Shown here: piece after piece, positions 16,919 to 26,806 of the stretch
Position numbering within the stretch: the first letter of the stretch is position 1
Layout: the number at the start of each line of letters is the position of its first letter
From: Pseudomonadales bacterium
GTDB taxonomy: Bacteria > Pseudomonadota > Gammaproteobacteria > Pseudomonadales > Ketobacteraceae
Assembly (NCBI GenBank): GCA_002701845.1
Contig: NZXG01000004.1
Span: forward strand, 1-32,834
Direction of reading: 5' to 3'
Length of the DNA stretch: 32,834 nucleotides
The notes under the pieces: model-generated
The model's database searches: none
The model's input: the letters and a program-made list of their open reading frames with translations, nothing else
What the model was told of the DNA's origin: nothing
Made by a program: the position numbers and the translations under genes

Positions 16919-19900
16919 ATGCCAAAACGTACCGATATACAAAGTATTTTGATTCTGGGTGCCGGCCCCATCGTCATCGGCCAGGCCTGCGAATTTGATT
17001 ACTCCGGCGCCCAGGCCTGCAAGGCTCTGCGGGAAGAGGGCTACCGGGTGATTCTGGTGAACTCCAACCCGGCCACCATTATGACCGATCCGGTAATGGC
17101 GGACGCCACCTATATCGAACCGGTGGAATGGCGCACCGTGGCCAAGGTCATTGAAGAGGAACGCCCGGACGCACTGCTGCCCACCATGGGCGGGCAGACC
17201 GCACTGAATTGTGCCCTGGACCTGGCCAAGTACGGTGTGCTGGAGCAGTTCGGGGTGGAGCTGATTGGCGCCACCCAGGACGCCATTGATAAAGCGGAAG
17301 ACCGCGAGCGTTTCGACAAAGCCATGAAAGCCATCGGCCTGGAAACCCCCCGGGCGCACATGGCCCACAGCATGGAGCAGGCGCTGCAGGTGCTGGATAT
17401 GGTGGGTTTCCCCTGCATCATCCGGCCCTCGTTCACCATGGGCGGTTCCGGTGGTGGCATTGCCTACAATCGTGAGGAGTTCGAGGAGATCTGCAAACGG
17501 GGGCTGGATCTTTCCCCCACCAATGAGTTGTTGATCGACGAATCCCTCATTGGCTGGAAAGAATATGAAATGGAGGTGGTGCGGGACAAGAACGACAACT
17601 GCATCATCGTCTGTGCCATCGAAAACTTTGATCCCATGGGTGTGCACACCGGCGATTCCATTACCGTGGCGCCGGCCCAGACGCTCACCGACAAGGAATA
17701 CCAGATTCTGCGGGATGCCTCCCTGGCGGTGTTGCGGGAAATCGGCGTGGAGACCGGCGGTTCCAACGTACAGTTCGGGATGTGCCCGGAGACCGGCCGG
17801 GTGGTGGTGATTGAGATGAACCCCCGGGTGTCTCGCTCCTCGGCGCTGGCCTCCAAGGCCACTGGCTTTCCCATTGCCAAGGTGGCGGCCAAACTGGCGG
17901 TGGGTTATACCCTGGATGAGCTGCAGAACGAAATTACCGGCGGCCTGACTCCCGCGTCCTTTGAGCCGTCCATCGATTATGTGGTCACCAAGATCCCCCG
18001 TTTCAATTTCGAAAAGTTCGTCAAGTCAGCGCCTACTCTCACCACGCAGATGAAATCCGTGGGTGAGGTAATGGCCATTGGCCGGACTTTTCAGGAGTCC
18101 ATGCAGAAAGCCCTGCGCGGCCTGGAGGTGGACTCCGATGGCTTCGATCCCTATCTGGATCTGGAAGAGGATGACGCCGAAGACCAGTTGCGCAATCTGC
18201 TGAAGAATCCGGGCCCGGATCGTATCTGGGTGCTGGGGGATGCATTCCGCTTTGGCATGAGCGTACAACAGGTCTATCAACTCACCGGTATCGACCCCTG
18301 GTATCTGGTGCAGATCGAAGACATCGTCAACGACGAAAAAGCATTACAGACCGCCGCCATTGATGACCTGAACCGGGATCGCCTGTGGCGGTTAAAGCGC
18401 AAAGGGTTTTCCGATGCCCGCCTGGCTAAACTGCTGGGCGTGGCGGAGAAACAGGTACGTGAACAACGTGTTGAGATGGGCGTCAAGCCCGCCTACAAGC
18501 GCGTTGATACCTGTGCCGCGGAGTTCGCGACCACCACTGCCTATATGTACTCAACCTACGAGGAAGAGTGCGAAGCACAGCCCAGCGACCGTGACAAAAT
18601 CATGGTGCTGGGTGGTGGTCCCAACCGTATCGGCCAGGGTATTGAGTTTGATTATTGCTGTGTGCACGCGGCCCTGGCCATGCGCGAGGACGGCTATGAA
18701 ACCATCATGGTGAATTGTAATCCGGAAACGGTGTCCACGGATTACGACACCTCCGACCGCCTCTATTTTGAGCCGGTGACCCTGGAGGATGTGCTGGCCA
18801 TTGTGGATCTGGAAAAGCCCAAGGGCGTCATCGTCCAGTTTGGCGGCCAGACCCCCTTGAAGCTGGCCCGGGATCTGGAGGCCGCCGGGGTACCCATTAT
18901 CGGCACCACCCCGGATGCTATCGACCGGGCGGAAGACCGTGAACGGTTCCAGAAAATGATTGAGCGGTTGGGGTTGCGGCAGCCGCCCAACCGCACCGCC
19001 CGCAGCATGGACGAGGCGGTGGGTTTTGCCGCACAGATCGGCTATCCCCTGGTGGTGCGCCCGTCCTACGTATTGGGTGGCCGGGCCATGGAAATCGTGT
19101 ATAAAGAGTCCGAGCTGCGACGTTATATGAACGAGGCGGTGAGTGTGTCCAACGATGCTCCGGTGCTGCTGGACCGGTTCCTGGATGATGCCATCGAAGT
19201 GGACATGGACGCGGTATCCGATGGCAAACAGGTGGTGATCGGCGGGCTGATGCAACATATTGAGCAGGCCGGGGTGCACTCCGGTGATTCCGCCTGTTCT
19301 CTGCCACCGTACACCTTGAGTCAGGTGGTACAGGATGATATGCGGGAGCAGTCCCGCAAGATGGCTCTGGAGCTGGGCGTGGTGGGCCTGATGAACGTCC
19401 AGTTCGCGGTCAAGAATGAAGACGTGTATGTCATCGAGGTGAATCCCCGGGCGTCCCGTACCGTGCCTTTTGTCTCCAAGTGTATCGGCGTGTCCCTGGC
19501 CCAGGTGGCGGCCCGCTGCATGGCGGGTACGTCCCTGCAACAGCAGGGGTTCACCAATGAAATTGTGCCCCGGCAGTATTTTGTTAAGGAGGCGGTGTTC
19601 CCCTTTGTGAAATTCCAGGGGGTGGACCCCATTCTGGGGCCGGAGATGAAATCCACCGGCGAAGTGATGGGTATCGGCCGCAAATTCGGCGAGGCCTTCG
19701 GCAAGGCGTCACTGGGCGCCGGGGAAAAGCTGCCCACCAGCGGCACGGTGTTTATCAGTGTGCGCGAGGGGGACAAGCCCGCCGCCGCTCAGGTGGCGCA
19801 AAAGCTGACGAACCTTGGCTTCAAGCTGATTGCCACCGCCGGCACGGCGCGTATCATCGAGCAGGCCGGCCTGGTGGTGAAATCCATTAACAAAGTGAAA

Positions 19901-20140
19901 GAAGGGCGCCCCCACATTGTGGACGCCATCAAGAATGGTGAAGTGGACCTGATCATCAATACCACCCAGGGTACCAAGGCGGTGGAGGATTCTTATCTAA
20001 TTCGCCGCGAAGCCCTGCAAAACAAGGTGGCCTATACCACCACCATCGCCGGCGCCGAGGCTATTTGCGCGGCGTTACTGGCGGATGTGGAGATTCAGGT
20101 ACGGCGTCTTCAGGATCTGCACGCGGAGTTATTATCATGA
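16919..20140 (+). CDS. carB: Carbamoyl-phosphate synthase large subunit
   Basis: 1073 residues, normal length; GGTAGGA precedes the ATG. Two homologous ATP-grasp halves, each with GxGPxxIGQxxEFDY ([18 protein letters not shown] near the start; [17 protein letters not shown] near residue 560), carboxyphosphate and carbamate phosphorylation sites ([31 protein letters not shown]), ending in an MGS-like allosteric domain ([34 protein letters not shown]). Works with CarA in arginine and pyrimidine synthesis. The stop overlaps the greA start (ATGA). Confidence 0.99.
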   Translation: MPKRTDIQSILILGAGPIVIGQACEFDYSGAQACKALREEGYRVILVNSNPATIMTDPVMADATYIEPVEWRTVAKVIEEERPDALLPTMGGQTALNCALDLAKYGVLEQFGVELIGATQDAIDKAEDRERFDKAMKAIGLETPRAHMAHSMEQALQVLDMVGFPCIIRPSFTMGGSGGGIAYNREEFEEICKRGLDLSPTNELLIDESLIGWKEYEMEVVRDKNDNCIIVCAIENFDPMGVHTGDSITVAPAQTLTDKEYQILRDASLAVLREIGVETGGSNVQFGMCPETGRVVVIEMNPRVSRSSALASKATGFPIAKVAAKLAVGYTLDELQNEITGGLTPASFEPSIDYVVTKIPRFNFEKFVKSAPTLTTQMKSVGEVMAIGRTFQESMQKALRGLEVDSDGFDPYLDLEEDDAEDQLRNLLKNPGPDRIWVLGDAFRFGMSVQQVYQLTGIDPWYLVQIEDIVNDEKALQTAAIDDLNRDRLWRLKRKGFSDARLAKLLGVAEKQVREQRVEMGVKPAYKRVDTCAAEFATTTAYMYSTYEEECEAQPSDRDKIMVLGGGPNRIGQGIEFDYCCVHAALAMREDGYETIMVNCNPETVSTDYDTSDRLYFEPVTLEDVLAIVDLEKPKGVIVQFGGQTPLKLARDLEAAGVPIIGTTPDAIDRAEDRERFQKMIERLGLRQPPNRTARSMDEAVGFAAQIGYPLVVRPSYVLGGRAMEIVYKESELRRYMNEAVSVSNDAPVLLDRFLDDAIEVDMDAVSDGKQVVIGGLMQHIEQAGVHSGDSACSLPPYTLSQVVQDDMREQSRKMALELGVVGLMNVQFAVKNEDVYVIEVNPRASRTVPFVSKCIGVSLAQVAARCMAGTSLQQQGFTNEIVPRQYFVKEAVFPFVKFQGVDPILGPEMKSTGEVMGIGRKFGEAFGKASLGAGEKLPTSGTVFISVREGDKPAAAQVAQKLTNLGFKLIATAGTARIIEQAGLVVKSINKVKEGRPHIVDAIKNGEVDLIINTTQGTKAVEDSYLIRREALQNKVAYTTTIAGAEAICAALLADVEIQVRRLQDLHAELLS

Positions 20141-20613
20141 ACCGATTTCCCATGACTGTTCAGGGCGCGGAGAAACTGCGGGAAGAGCTGGACCGCCTGA
20201 AGAAAGTGGAGCGGCCGCGGATTGTGGCGGCCATCGCCGAAGCCCGGGAACACGGGGACCTGAAAGAAAACGCCGAGTACCATGCCGCCCGTGAGGAGCA
20301 GGGTTTTGTGGAAGGCCGCATCATGGAGATCGAGGGCAAGCTGGGTAATGCCCAGATCATCGATATCTCCAAGATCGCCTACACCGGCAAGGTGATCTTC
20401 GGGACCACCGTGGACTTGTACGACATCGTCAAGGATGAAGAAAAAACCTACCAGATCGTGGGTGACGATGAGGCGGATATCAAGCAGGGCAAATTATCGG
20501 TGAACTCTCCTATTGCCCGCGGCCTGATCGGCAAAAGCGAAGGCGATGAAGTGGCGGTGGACACTCCCGGTGGCACCGTCGAGTATGAAATTCTGAAAGT
20601 CCGCCATATCTGA
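20137..20613 (+). CDS. greA: Transcription elongation factor GreA
   Basis: 158 residues from the ATG at 20137, which overlaps the carB stop by 4 nt and gives the standard [19 protein letters not shown]-terminal coiled coil with the acidic tip [21 protein letters not shown], and a C-terminal FKBP-like domain ([23 protein letters not shown]). It enters the RNA polymerase secondary channel and stimulates cleavage of backtracked transcripts. The carAB-greA operon order is common in pseudomonads. Confidence 0.98.
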   Translation: MNRFPMTVQGAEKLREELDRLKKVERPRIVAAIAEAREHGDLKENAEYHAAREEQGFVEGRIMEIEGKLGNAQIIDISKIAYTGKVIFGTTVDLYDIVKDEEKTYQIVGDDEADIKQGKLSVNSPIARGLIGKSEGDEVAVDTPGGTVEYEILKVRHI

Positions 20614-20627
20614 TCTCCGGCCCTGCC

Positions 20628-21023
20628 ATGGAAAAAATTCCCCTGCGGGAGGGGGAGCCGGCGCCGCCCCCGCCTGTATCCACCGCCTTTTTGCGGGACG
20701 CTCTGGAAATTCTGCTGTTAGGTTCGTTGTGGCTGTTTGCGCTGGTGTGGCTGCCTTTTTATCAGCAGGCCGATGGTCCGGCTCCGGGGTTACTGCAACT
20801 GCAGCACGGCGTCAGTGGCGCCCTGGCTTTGGTGCTGGGGCTGGTGGGCGGTCTTAGCCCCGGCTCGCAGCGACCCCGCCCCGCAGCCCTGGGGGTACTG
20901 GCCGGTATTGCAGTGCTGGCGGTGTCACTGGCGTTTTCTCTGCTGCCGTTTGCCCCCGGGTTGACCGCCACCGTGCAGGCGCTGCTGGGGCTGGCCTATT
21001 TTATTCTGGTGCGCCTGCGCTGA
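20628..21023 (+). CDS. Small hypothetical membrane protein
   Basis: 131 residues, not assigned to a family. A Pro/Glu-rich cytoplasmic start of about 25 residues is followed by three or four hydrophobic segments: ILLLGSLWLFALVWLPF (about 28-44), GALALVLGLVGGL (about 64-76), ALGVLAGIAVLAVSLAFSLL (about 86-105), and LLGLAYFILV at the end. The start lies 14 bp after greA, so it is probably the last gene of carAB-greA. Its ATG has only a weak ribosome site. The function is unknown. Confidence 0.6.
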   Translation: MEKIPLREGEPAPPPPVSTAFLRDALEILLLGSLWLFALVWLPFYQQADGPAPGLLQLQHGVSGALALVLGLVGGLSPGSQRPRPAALGVLAGIAVLAVSLAFSLLPFAPGLTATVQALLGLAYFILVRLR

Positions 21024-21049
21024 AAAAAAGCGCCGCCATCAGGCGGCGC
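21023..21049 (-). terminator. Intrinsic terminator of the baeSR-spy operon
   Basis: Stem GCGCCGCC (21030-21037) / GGCGGCGC (21042-21049), loop ATCA. On the minus strand it is followed by a seven-T run (21029-21023). It ends the minus-strand operon and overlaps the stop of the plus-strand membrane-protein gene. Confidence 0.85.
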
Positions 21050-21099
21050 AAAGCAGGTATCGGTCGAGAGGTTATTCTGTTCAGCCCGTAGCGTCAGGC

Positions 21100-21435
21100 T
21101 CAGTAGCGCTCGCGCTGCTTGTGACCTTTGCCCATTTCCTCGTGGCGCTGCATACGCTTTTCCCGCATCGCGGCAAACTTTTTCTGTTGCTCTTCCGTCA
21201 GTACTTTATTGATTTCCGCGTGGGTGGCCGCGCGCAGTTCCTGCATCTGTTGGTGAATGGCTTCCATCTGCGGCTTCTTGCTCTCGTAGATGGCCTGAAT
21301 CTGTTGCTTTTGCTCTTCATTGAGGTCCAGTTTGCGCTCCATATGCTGGAGCATGCGGCTGCCGTCTCCCGGGGGCATGGCCCAGGCGGGCAGTGCCATC
21401 AGGCCGGCGAAAACAATCACGATAAGTTGCTTCAT
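21100..21435 (-). CDS. Spy/CpxP-family periplasmic protein (LTXXQ motifs)
   Basis: 111 residues from the ATG at 21435, which has AAGGAG upstream and opens a clear signal peptide (MKQLIVIVFAGLMALPAWA, cleaved before MPP). The mature part is a short, charged, all-helical protein with two LTXXQ-type motifs, LNEEQKQQI and LTEEQQKKF, as in Spy and CpxP, ATP-independent periplasmic chaperones induced by envelope stress. An earlier ATG at 21483 would hide the signal peptide behind 16 polar residues. It stands 77 bp downstream of baeR on the same strand. In E. coli spy is a BaeR target, so the linkage supports the assignment. Confidence 0.82.
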   Translation of the reverse strand: MKQLIVIVFAGLMALPAWAMPPGDGSRMLQHMERKLDLNEEQKQQIQAIYESKKPQMEAIHQQMQELRAATHAEINKVLTEEQQKKFAAMREKRMQRHEEMGKGHKQRERY

Positions 21436-21490
21436 TGGGGGTCTCCTTGCGTTGAATTCCTGTGCAGTATGAGCGGACTTCATGCAGGAA

Positions 21491-21511
21491 ATTTGCAGTC
21501 AATGTGCAAAT
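21491..21511 (-). promoter_or_regulatory. Inverted repeat upstream of spy, possible BaeR site
   Basis: ATTTGCA (21491-21497) and TGCAAAT (21505-21511) form a perfect 7-bp inverted repeat with a 7-bp centre between baeR and spy, about 20 bp upstream of a possible -10 CATACT (21471-21466). The 10-mer TTTGCACATT within it is repeated upstream of baeS at 23608-23599. Confidence 0.4.
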
Positions 21512-21512
21512 A

Positions 21513-22175
21513 TTATGGAAAGTCGAATTTGTAGCCCACACCGTAGACGGAGTGTACCACCTCCTGATCCGGACTGATCTGCGCCAGCTTGCGTCGCAGT
21601 TTGGTGATGTGGGAGTCGATAGTGCGATCGGCAACCACCCGCTGGTCAGGGTAAATCCGGTCCATCAACTGATCCCGGCTGAATACCCGGCGAGGCTCGC
21701 TGCTTAGCGTATGCAGCAGGCGAAATTCCACCGCGGTGAGCTCCAGGGGTTGCCCCAGCAGGCGGGCGCTCAGGGTGGTGGGGTCCATTTCCAGGCCCTC
21801 ACTGACGCTCTGAGGGCTCTGACAGCGCCGCAGCACCGCCTTGATCCGGGCCACCACTTCCCGGGGGCTGTAGGGTTTGCAGATATAATCGTCCGCCCCC
21901 AGCTCCAGGCCCAGCAGGCGATCGATTTCCTCCACCCGGGCGGTGAGCATGATGATGGTAATCTGACTGGTTTGCCGCAGCTCCCGGCACAGGGTCAGGC
22001 CATCCTTATTGGGCAACATCAGATCCAGCAGAATCAGGTCCGGCTGAAACTCGCCACAGGCAGCCGCCACCCGGGCGCCGTCGGTTTCGATCCGGGTGCT
22101 GAAGTCATGGTGGTGCAGATAGTCCGCCAGCACCCCGGCCAGCGCCAGCTCGTCTTCCACAATCAGTATGCGCAT
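21513..22175 (-). CDS. baeR: OmpR-family response regulator, BaeR-like
   Basis: 220 residues. Receiver domain with acidic pocket VEDE (residues 6-9), phosphorylation Asp51 in LILLDLMLPNKDGLTLCRELR, and VEEIDRLLGLELGADDYICKPYSPREVVARIK, nearly identical to E. coli BaeR in this stretch. The C-terminal winged helix has ELTAVEFRLLHTLSSEPRRVFSRDQL and RTIDSHITKLRRKL. Regulates envelope-stress and efflux genes. The ATG overlaps the baeS stop by 1 nt, so the pair is translationally linked; the spy-like gene follows. Confidence 0.9.
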   Translation of the reverse strand: MRILIVEDELALAGVLADYLHHHDFSTRIETDGARVAAACGEFQPDLILLDLMLPNKDGLTLCRELRQTSQITIIMLTARVEEIDRLLGLELGADDYICKPYSPREVVARIKAVLRRCQSPQSVSEGLEMDPTTLSARLLGQPLELTAVEFRLLHTLSSEPRRVFSRDQLMDRIYPDQRVVADRTIDSHITKLRRKLAQISPDQEVVHSVYGVGYKFDFP

Positions 22176-23563
22176 CAGATCACCTGCAGTGGCAAAGTGA
22201 TGGTAATAGACAGACCCCCCAGCGGGCTGGCCCCGGCGCTGATCTCACCGCCGTGGGCCGCCACGATGCTGCGGCACAGGTTCAGGCCCAGGCCGGCGCC
22301 CCCTTGATCCCGATTACGGGACCCCTCCACCCGGAAGAATCGATCGAACAGGTGCGGTAAATGCTGTGGCGCGACCCCGGGGGCACTGTCCAGGATCTCC
22401 AGTTTGAACCGATTATTTTCTACCCGGGCCTGAACCCGGATGATACCCGGCGCCGAGGTGTAGCGCAGGCTGTTTTCCAGCAGATTGCCCAGCAGTTGAT
22501 GCAGCCGCTCGGCGTCCACCAGCAGGGTCAGGTCCGGTGCCAGGGTAATGGCGGTTTCCAGGCTCAGCCCGGCCCGGTGCAGGCGGGGGGCAAACTCCGC
22601 CAGGGCCTGTTCCAGCAGCGGCCTTATGGTTTGATGGCGTTTGCGATACTGCAGGGCCCCGGCGTCCGCCAGGGACAGCTGGTACAGGTCCTCGGTGAGT
22701 TGTTGCAGGCGCTTGGTCTGGTCCAGCAGCCGTTGCTCGGTCTGCTGATTGTATGCATGGACGCCATCCTCAATGGCTTCCAGTTGCGCCCGCAGGGTGG
22801 CCAGCGGGGTGCGCAGTTCGTGGGAAATGTCCGCCACCCATTTGCGCCGGGCCTGTTCGCTCTGCTGCAGGCTGCCGGCCAGATGATTCAGGTGCTCCGC
22901 CAGTTGCGCCAGCTCATCCCGGCCCCGGGGGGTCACCCGGGTGTCCAGGTCACCGGCGCTAAGTCGCCGCAGGCCCTGACCGAGCTGCTCCAGGCGCGCC
23001 ACCAGCACCCGCGACAGGGGCCAGGCGAACAGCAGGGACAGCACCACGGCGGCCAGCGCAATCAGCATCAGCTGGCGCCCCTGCTGGCGGGCAAAGCGGG
23101 CTTCCCGTTCATTCAGTGCCCGGTGGCGGGGGCTTAGCCCCAGGTAGCCCACGGTCTTCCCGGCCACCATGATCGGCAACGGGGGGGCGGTGGGGTCCGC
23201 GGAGCGGGACGGCCCGGCTACCGGTTCACCGTTTGCGTCCAGTAGATACAACCGATGAAAAAATTCTCGGGGTGGGGGCGGGAGGGAGTCTTCTGTGTCA
23301 TCCGGCGTGCCCCAGTCCGGTGGCCGCAGCGCCCGGGCCATGGCCCGTTGCCGCCGGCGCAGGGGCTCCCAGCTGCCCTGGGCCTGGTAGAACCGGCCCA
23401 GGGAATCCGCGGCCTGTTGCAGGTGCACCTGGCGCTGTGCCGCCACGAAATCACTGAAACCCCGGTGAAAGCTCCACTTTACCAACAGGGTGACGCACAG
23501 CACCAAAGCGGCGCTGAAGGCCAGAAAGGTGAGAATCAGCTTGCTGCGCAGTGACATGGACAA
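22175..23563 (-). CDS. baeS: Sensor histidine kinase, BaeS-like
   Basis: 462 residues, inner membrane. Helix 1 at about residues 8-28, a periplasmic sensor loop of about 135 residues with the BaeS-type FHRGFSDF start, helix 2 at about 165-187, a HAMP domain (ARLEQLGQGLRRLSAGDLDTRV), an H-box with phosphorylated His248 (VADISHELRTPLATLRAQLE), then HATPase motifs LLENSLRYT, LDSAPGV, and GAGLGLNLC. The H-box and ATPase region match E. coli BaeS closely. Partner of the adjacent BaeR. The ligand is unknown; envelope damage signals are known for the family. Confidence 0.9.
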   Translation of the reverse strand: MSMSLRSKLILTFLAFSAALVLCVTLLVKWSFHRGFSDFVAAQRQVHLQQAADSLGRFYQAQGSWEPLRRRQRAMARALRPPDWGTPDDTEDSLPPPPREFFHRLYLLDANGEPVAGPSRSADPTAPPLPIMVAGKTVGYLGLSPRHRALNEREARFARQQGRQLMLIALAAVVLSLLFAWPLSRVLVARLEQLGQGLRRLSAGDLDTRVTPRGRDELAQLAEHLNHLAGSLQQSEQARRKWVADISHELRTPLATLRAQLEAIEDGVHAYNQQTEQRLLDQTKRLQQLTEDLYQLSLADAGALQYRKRHQTIRPLLEQALAEFAPRLHRAGLSLETAITLAPDLTLLVDAERLHQLLGNLLENSLRYTSAPGIIRVQARVENNRFKLEILDSAPGVAPQHLPHLFDRFFRVEGSRNRDQGGAGLGLNLCRSIVAAHGGEISAGASPLGGLSITITLPLQVI

Positions 23564-23585
23564 CCGCCGGTATGGATTTCCGCAG

Positions 23586-23608
23586 AGTATAGCGGCGAAA
23601 TGTGCAAA
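23586..23608 (-). promoter_or_regulatory. baeS promoter region with a motif shared with spy
   Basis: On the minus strand TTTGCACATT (23608-23599) lies 7 bp upstream of a -10 TATACT (23591-23586), with no good -35. The same 10-mer is upstream of spy, so it may be an autoregulatory BaeR site. Confidence 0.4.
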
Positions 23609-23650
23609 AACCTTGGAGCGCCCGCAACGTGGCGATGGCGAGCCCCGATC

Positions 23651-23668
23651 AGGCGGCTGAAACCGCCT
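23651..23668 (-). terminator. Hairpin after yhbY
   Basis: AGGCGG/CCGCCT stem with a 6-nt loop immediately beyond the yhbY stop on the minus strand. No U-tract follows, so it is at most a weak terminator. Confidence 0.3.
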
Positions 23669-23980
23669 TCAGGACGATGGGCGGATCAGGTTGGACAGTC
23701 TGGGTTTGGGCTTCCTGGCGGGGCGGTACAGCACCGCCACTTTGCCGATCACTTGAGCGGTCTCGGCACCGGTTTGCTGGCACAGGGACTCGATAATGGC
23801 GCGCCGGTCCGCCCGCTCCAGGGCATGAATGCGCACTTTGATCAGTTCATGGTCCTCCAGCGCCCGATCCAGCTCCGCCATTACGCCGGGGGAGATGCCG
23901 GACTCGGACACGGTCACCACGGGTTTGAGGTGGTGGGCCAGTTTGCGAAAGCGTTTCTTCTGATCCTGGGTCAGCGCCAT
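23669..23980 (-). CDS. yhbY: Ribosome assembly RNA-binding protein YhbY
   Basis: 103 residues from the ATG at 23980, giving the family start MALTQDQKKRFRKLAHHLKP; an earlier in-frame ATG would add 22 unlike residues. CRS1-YhbY (KH-like) domain with VVTVSESGISPGVMAELDRALEDHELIKVRI and GAETAQVIGKVAVLYRPARKPK. Binds pre-50S particles. Divergent from rlmE, another ribosome-maturation gene. Confidence 0.93.
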   Translation of the reverse strand: MALTQDQKKRFRKLAHHLKPVVTVSESGISPGVMAELDRALEDHELIKVRIHALERADRRAIIESLCQQTGAETAQVIGKVAVLYRPARKPKPRLSNLIRPSS

Positions 23981-24012
23981 GGTGTCTACCTGCGGGATTG
24001 GCTGGGCCGCGT

Positions 24013-24041
24013 ATTGTAGGGCACAGCCGGGGGCACGGCAA
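24013..24041 (-). promoter_or_regulatory. Candidate sigma-70 promoter of yhbY
   Basis: On the minus strand TTGCCG (24041-24036), 17-bp spacer, TACAAT (24018-24013), 33 bp before the yhbY start. Confidence 0.5.
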
Positions 24042-24114
24042 AACATTCGCAGCCATTGCTGCCATCAGGCAGAATATGGGCGAATTACAGTGGCGGACAT
24101 AGAGGGCATATCAC

Positions 24115-24738
24115 TTGGCACGTTCCAAGACCAGCGGCAAATGGCTACGTGAACATTTTGACGACCCCTATGTACAACGGGCCAAAGAAGAGGGCTGGCG
24201 TTCCCGTGCGGTCTACAAGCTGTTGGAAATCAATGACAAGGATCAGCTGCTGAAACCCGGTTACACGGTGCTGGATCTGGGGGCGGCGCCGGGGGGCTGG
24301 AGCCAGCTGGCGGTGCAGCGGGTGGGGGACCCTGGCCTGGTGGTGGCCTCGGACATCCTGGCCATGGATCCCATTCCCGGGGTGGAATTCCTGCAGGGGG
24401 ATTTTCACGAGCAGGCGGTATACCAACAACTGCTGGACATTATTGGCAAACGGCCGGTGGACCTTGTAATGTCAGACATGGCACCCAATATGAGTGGTAT
24501 GAGTGCCGTGGATCAGCCCAGATCCATGTATCTGGCGGAGCTGGCACTGGATATGGCGCGCCGGATTTTGAAGCAAAACGGCAATTTCCTGGTCAAAGTG
24601 TTTCAGGGCGAAGGGTTGCCGGAGTTGCGCCGGGAAATGCAGCGGAGTTTCAGCAATTTACTGACCCGAAAACCGGCGGCATCCCGGCCCCGATCCAACG
24701 AAATCTACCTGCTGGGCAAGGGTTTTCGGGGTTCGTGA
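24115..24738 (+). CDS. rlmE: 23S rRNA 2'-O-ribose methyltransferase RlmE (FtsJ/RrmJ)
   Basis: 207 residues with a TTG start at 24115 (AGAGGG upstream), giving [20 protein letters not shown]. Methylates U2552 of 23S rRNA using S-adenosylmethionine. SAM-binding [17 protein letters not shown], catalytic Asp in [13 protein letters not shown], Lys in [11 protein letters not shown], and the C-terminal [19 protein letters not shown]. The K-D-K-E tetrad is apparent. It is upstream of ftsH, as in E. coli. No sigma-32 promoter is obvious. Confidence 0.96.
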   Translation: MARSKTSGKWLREHFDDPYVQRAKEEGWRSRAVYKLLEINDKDQLLKPGYTVLDLGAAPGGWSQLAVQRVGDPGLVVASDILAMDPIPGVEFLQGDFHEQAVYQQLLDIIGKRPVDLVMSDMAPNMSGMSAVDQPRSMYLAELALDMARRILKQNGNFLVKVFQGEGLPELRREMQRSFSNLLTRKPAASRPRSNEIYLLGKGFRGS

Positions 24739-24855
24739 TCCGGTTCCGGCGAAAGATGGTGTCAGCGTCTAATGTGTAGTAATGTAGTTGATTAGTCGCA
24801 GTGATGTGTCTCGTCGTCCAGTTCGTGTCGACACATGTAAAGAGAGGGTAATCCC

Positions 24856-26799
24856 TTGAATGATATGGCAAAAAACCTCATTTTGTGGGTTGTGATAGCG
24901 ATTGTGTTGTTGTCGGTATTCAACAACTTCAGCTCCCAGTCCAGCTCGCGAACCATTCCTTATTCCCAATTCGTTGAATACGTGGAGTCCGGTCAGGTGG
25001 ACAAAGTGGTCATCGACGGTTCCAACGTGTCCGGTCGCACCACCACCAATGAACGATTCGAGACCGTATTGCCGGCCATTACCGACATCGATCTGATGCC
25101 CATGCTGCTGCAGAATGACGTGGCCATCGAAGGTCGGGCGCCGGAGAAACAGAGCCTGTGGGCACAGCTTTTGGTGGCCTGTTTCCCCATCCTGCTGATT
25201 GTCGCCATCTTTATGTTCTTTATGCGCCAGATGCAGGGCGGCGGCAGCGGTCGCGGCGGCCCCATGACCTTCGGCAAAAGCCGGGCCCGTCTGCTGAGCG
25301 AGGACCAGATCAAAACCACGTTTGCCGATGTGGCGGGCTGTGATGAGGCCAAGGACGAAGTACAGGAACTGGTGGAGTTTCTGCGGGATCCGGGCAAATT
25401 CCAGCGGTTGGGTGGCAAAATTCCCCGCGGCGTATTGATGGTGGGCCCTCCGGGTACCGGTAAAACCCTGCTGGCCAAGGCCATCGCCGGCGAAGCCAAG
25501 GTGCCGTTTTTCACCATTTCCGGCTCCGATTTCGTGGAAATGTTCGTGGGCGTGGGTGCGTCCCGGGTGCGGGATATGTTTGAGCAGGCCAAAAAACAGG
25601 CCCCCTGTATCGTGTTTATCGACGAGATTGACGCCGTGGGACGTTCCCGTGGGGCCGGCCTGGGCGGCGGCCACGACGAGCGGGAGCAGACCCTGAACCA
25701 GTTGCTGGTGGAGATGGACGGCTTTGAAGCCAACGACGGTGTCATCGTGATTGCCGCCACCAACCGCCCGGATGTGCTGGACTCGGCACTGCTGCGCCCC
25801 GGCCGCTTCGACCGCCAGGTGGTGGTGTCGGCGCCGGATATCCGCGGTCGCGAGCAGATTCTTAAAGTGCATATGCGCAAAGTGCCCCTGGGCGATGATG
25901 TGGAACCCAAGGCCATCGCCCGCGGTACGCCCGGCTTTTCCGGGGCGGACCTGGCGAATCTGGTGAATGAGGCGGCGTTGTTTGCTGCCCGCGCCGGTAA
26001 GCGGGTGGTGGAGATGAACGAGTTTGAGAAGGCCAAGGACAAGATCCTCATGGGCGCCGAGCGCAAGAGCATGGTCATGTCCGAGAAGGAGAAACTCAAT
26101 ACCGCCTATCACGAGGCCGGCCACGCCATTGTCGGGCGTCTGGTGCCGGAGCATGACCCGGTGTACAAGGTGAGTGTGATTCCTCGCGGTCGGGCTCTGG
26201 GCGTGACCATGTACCTGCCGGAAGAGGACAAGTACAGTCAGAGCAAGCGGGCCCTGGAAAGCATGGTGTGCTCCCTGTTCGGCGGCCGCATTGCCGAGGA
26301 GATCACCCTGGGCAAGGACGGGGTGACCACCGGCGCCTCCAACGATATTCACCGGGCCACGGAAATTGCCCGTAATATGGTCACCAAGTGGGGCCTGTCG
26401 GAGAAAATGGGGCCCCTCAGCTACGAAGAGGACGAAGGTGAAGTGTTCCTGGGCCGGCAGTACAACCAGCGCAAAATGGTGTCCGGCCAGACCGCCAAAG
26501 AGATCGACGAAGAAACGCGCAAGATCATTGACGGTTGCTATAACCGGGCCAAAACCCTGCTGGAAGAAAATATGGAAAAGCTGCACATGATGGCAGAGGC
26601 CCTGATGATGTATGAAACCATTGATGCCGAACAGATCAATGACATCATGGAAGGCCGCAAGCCGCGACCGCCCAAGGGCTGGAACGATCCCAGCGACGGT
26701 CCCAGTGGCGGCAGCCCGGTGGTGGATACCGCCGGCGGCTCCGGCAAGCAGGATGAGCCGGGCACCGGCTCCATTGGTGGGCCCGCCAATACCCATTGA
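24856..26799 (+). CDS. ftsH: ATP-dependent zinc metalloprotease FtsH
   Basis: 647 residues. The TTG at 24856 has GAGGG 7 nt upstream and gives [12 protein letters not shown]; an ATG at 24865 is 16 nt away and less likely. Membrane helices at about residues 5-23 and 103-123 flank a periplasmic domain. The AAA module has Walker A GPPGTGKT (197-204), Walker [13 protein letters not shown] and the SRH with [19 protein letters not shown]. The protease has zinc motif HEAGH (419-423). Hexameric, degrades membrane and short-lived cytoplasmic proteins. The Gly/Ser/Pro-rich tail is variable. A terminator-like hairpin 30 bp after the stop may end its transcript inside folP. Confidence 0.98.
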   Translation: MNDMAKNLILWVVIAIVLLSVFNNFSSQSSSRTIPYSQFVEYVESGQVDKVVIDGSNVSGRTTTNERFETVLPAITDIDLMPMLLQNDVAIEGRAPEKQSLWAQLLVACFPILLIVAIFMFFMRQMQGGGSGRGGPMTFGKSRARLLSEDQIKTTFADVAGCDEAKDEVQELVEFLRDPGKFQRLGGKIPRGVLMVGPPGTGKTLLAKAIAGEAKVPFFTISGSDFVEMFVGVGASRVRDMFEQAKKQAPCIVFIDEIDAVGRSRGAGLGGGHDEREQTLNQLLVEMDGFEANDGVIVIAATNRPDVLDSALLRPGRFDRQVVVSAPDIRGREQILKVHMRKVPLGDDVEPKAIARGTPGFSGADLANLVNEAALFAARAGKRVVEMNEFEKAKDKILMGAERKSMVMSEKEKLNTAYHEAGHAIVGRLVPEHDPVYKVSVIPRGRALGVTMYLPEEDKYSQSKRALESMVCSLFGGRIAEEITLGKDGVTTGASNDIHRATEIARNMVTKWGLSEKMGPLSYEEDEGEVFLGRQYNQRKMVSGQTAKEIDEETRKIIDGCYNRAKTLLEENMEKLHMMAEALMMYETIDAEQINDIMEGRKPRPPKGWNDPSDGPSGGSPVVDTAGGSGKQDEPGTGSIGGPANTH

Positions 26800-26806
26800 T
26801 CATGTC

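Noticed and set aside
18551-19540. Open frame of 329 codons on the minus strand
   Set aside because: Antisense to carB; composition is that of a mirrored GC-rich coding frame.
24739-24855. Sigma-32 promoter for ftsH
   Set aside because: No CTTGAA/CCCCAT pair with correct spacing is visible; only a GTGTCGACAC palindrome, which is too short to interpret.
24769-26796. Open frame of 675 codons on the minus strand
   Set aside because: Antisense to ftsH with the same low-complexity His/Gly composition; a shadow of the real gene.
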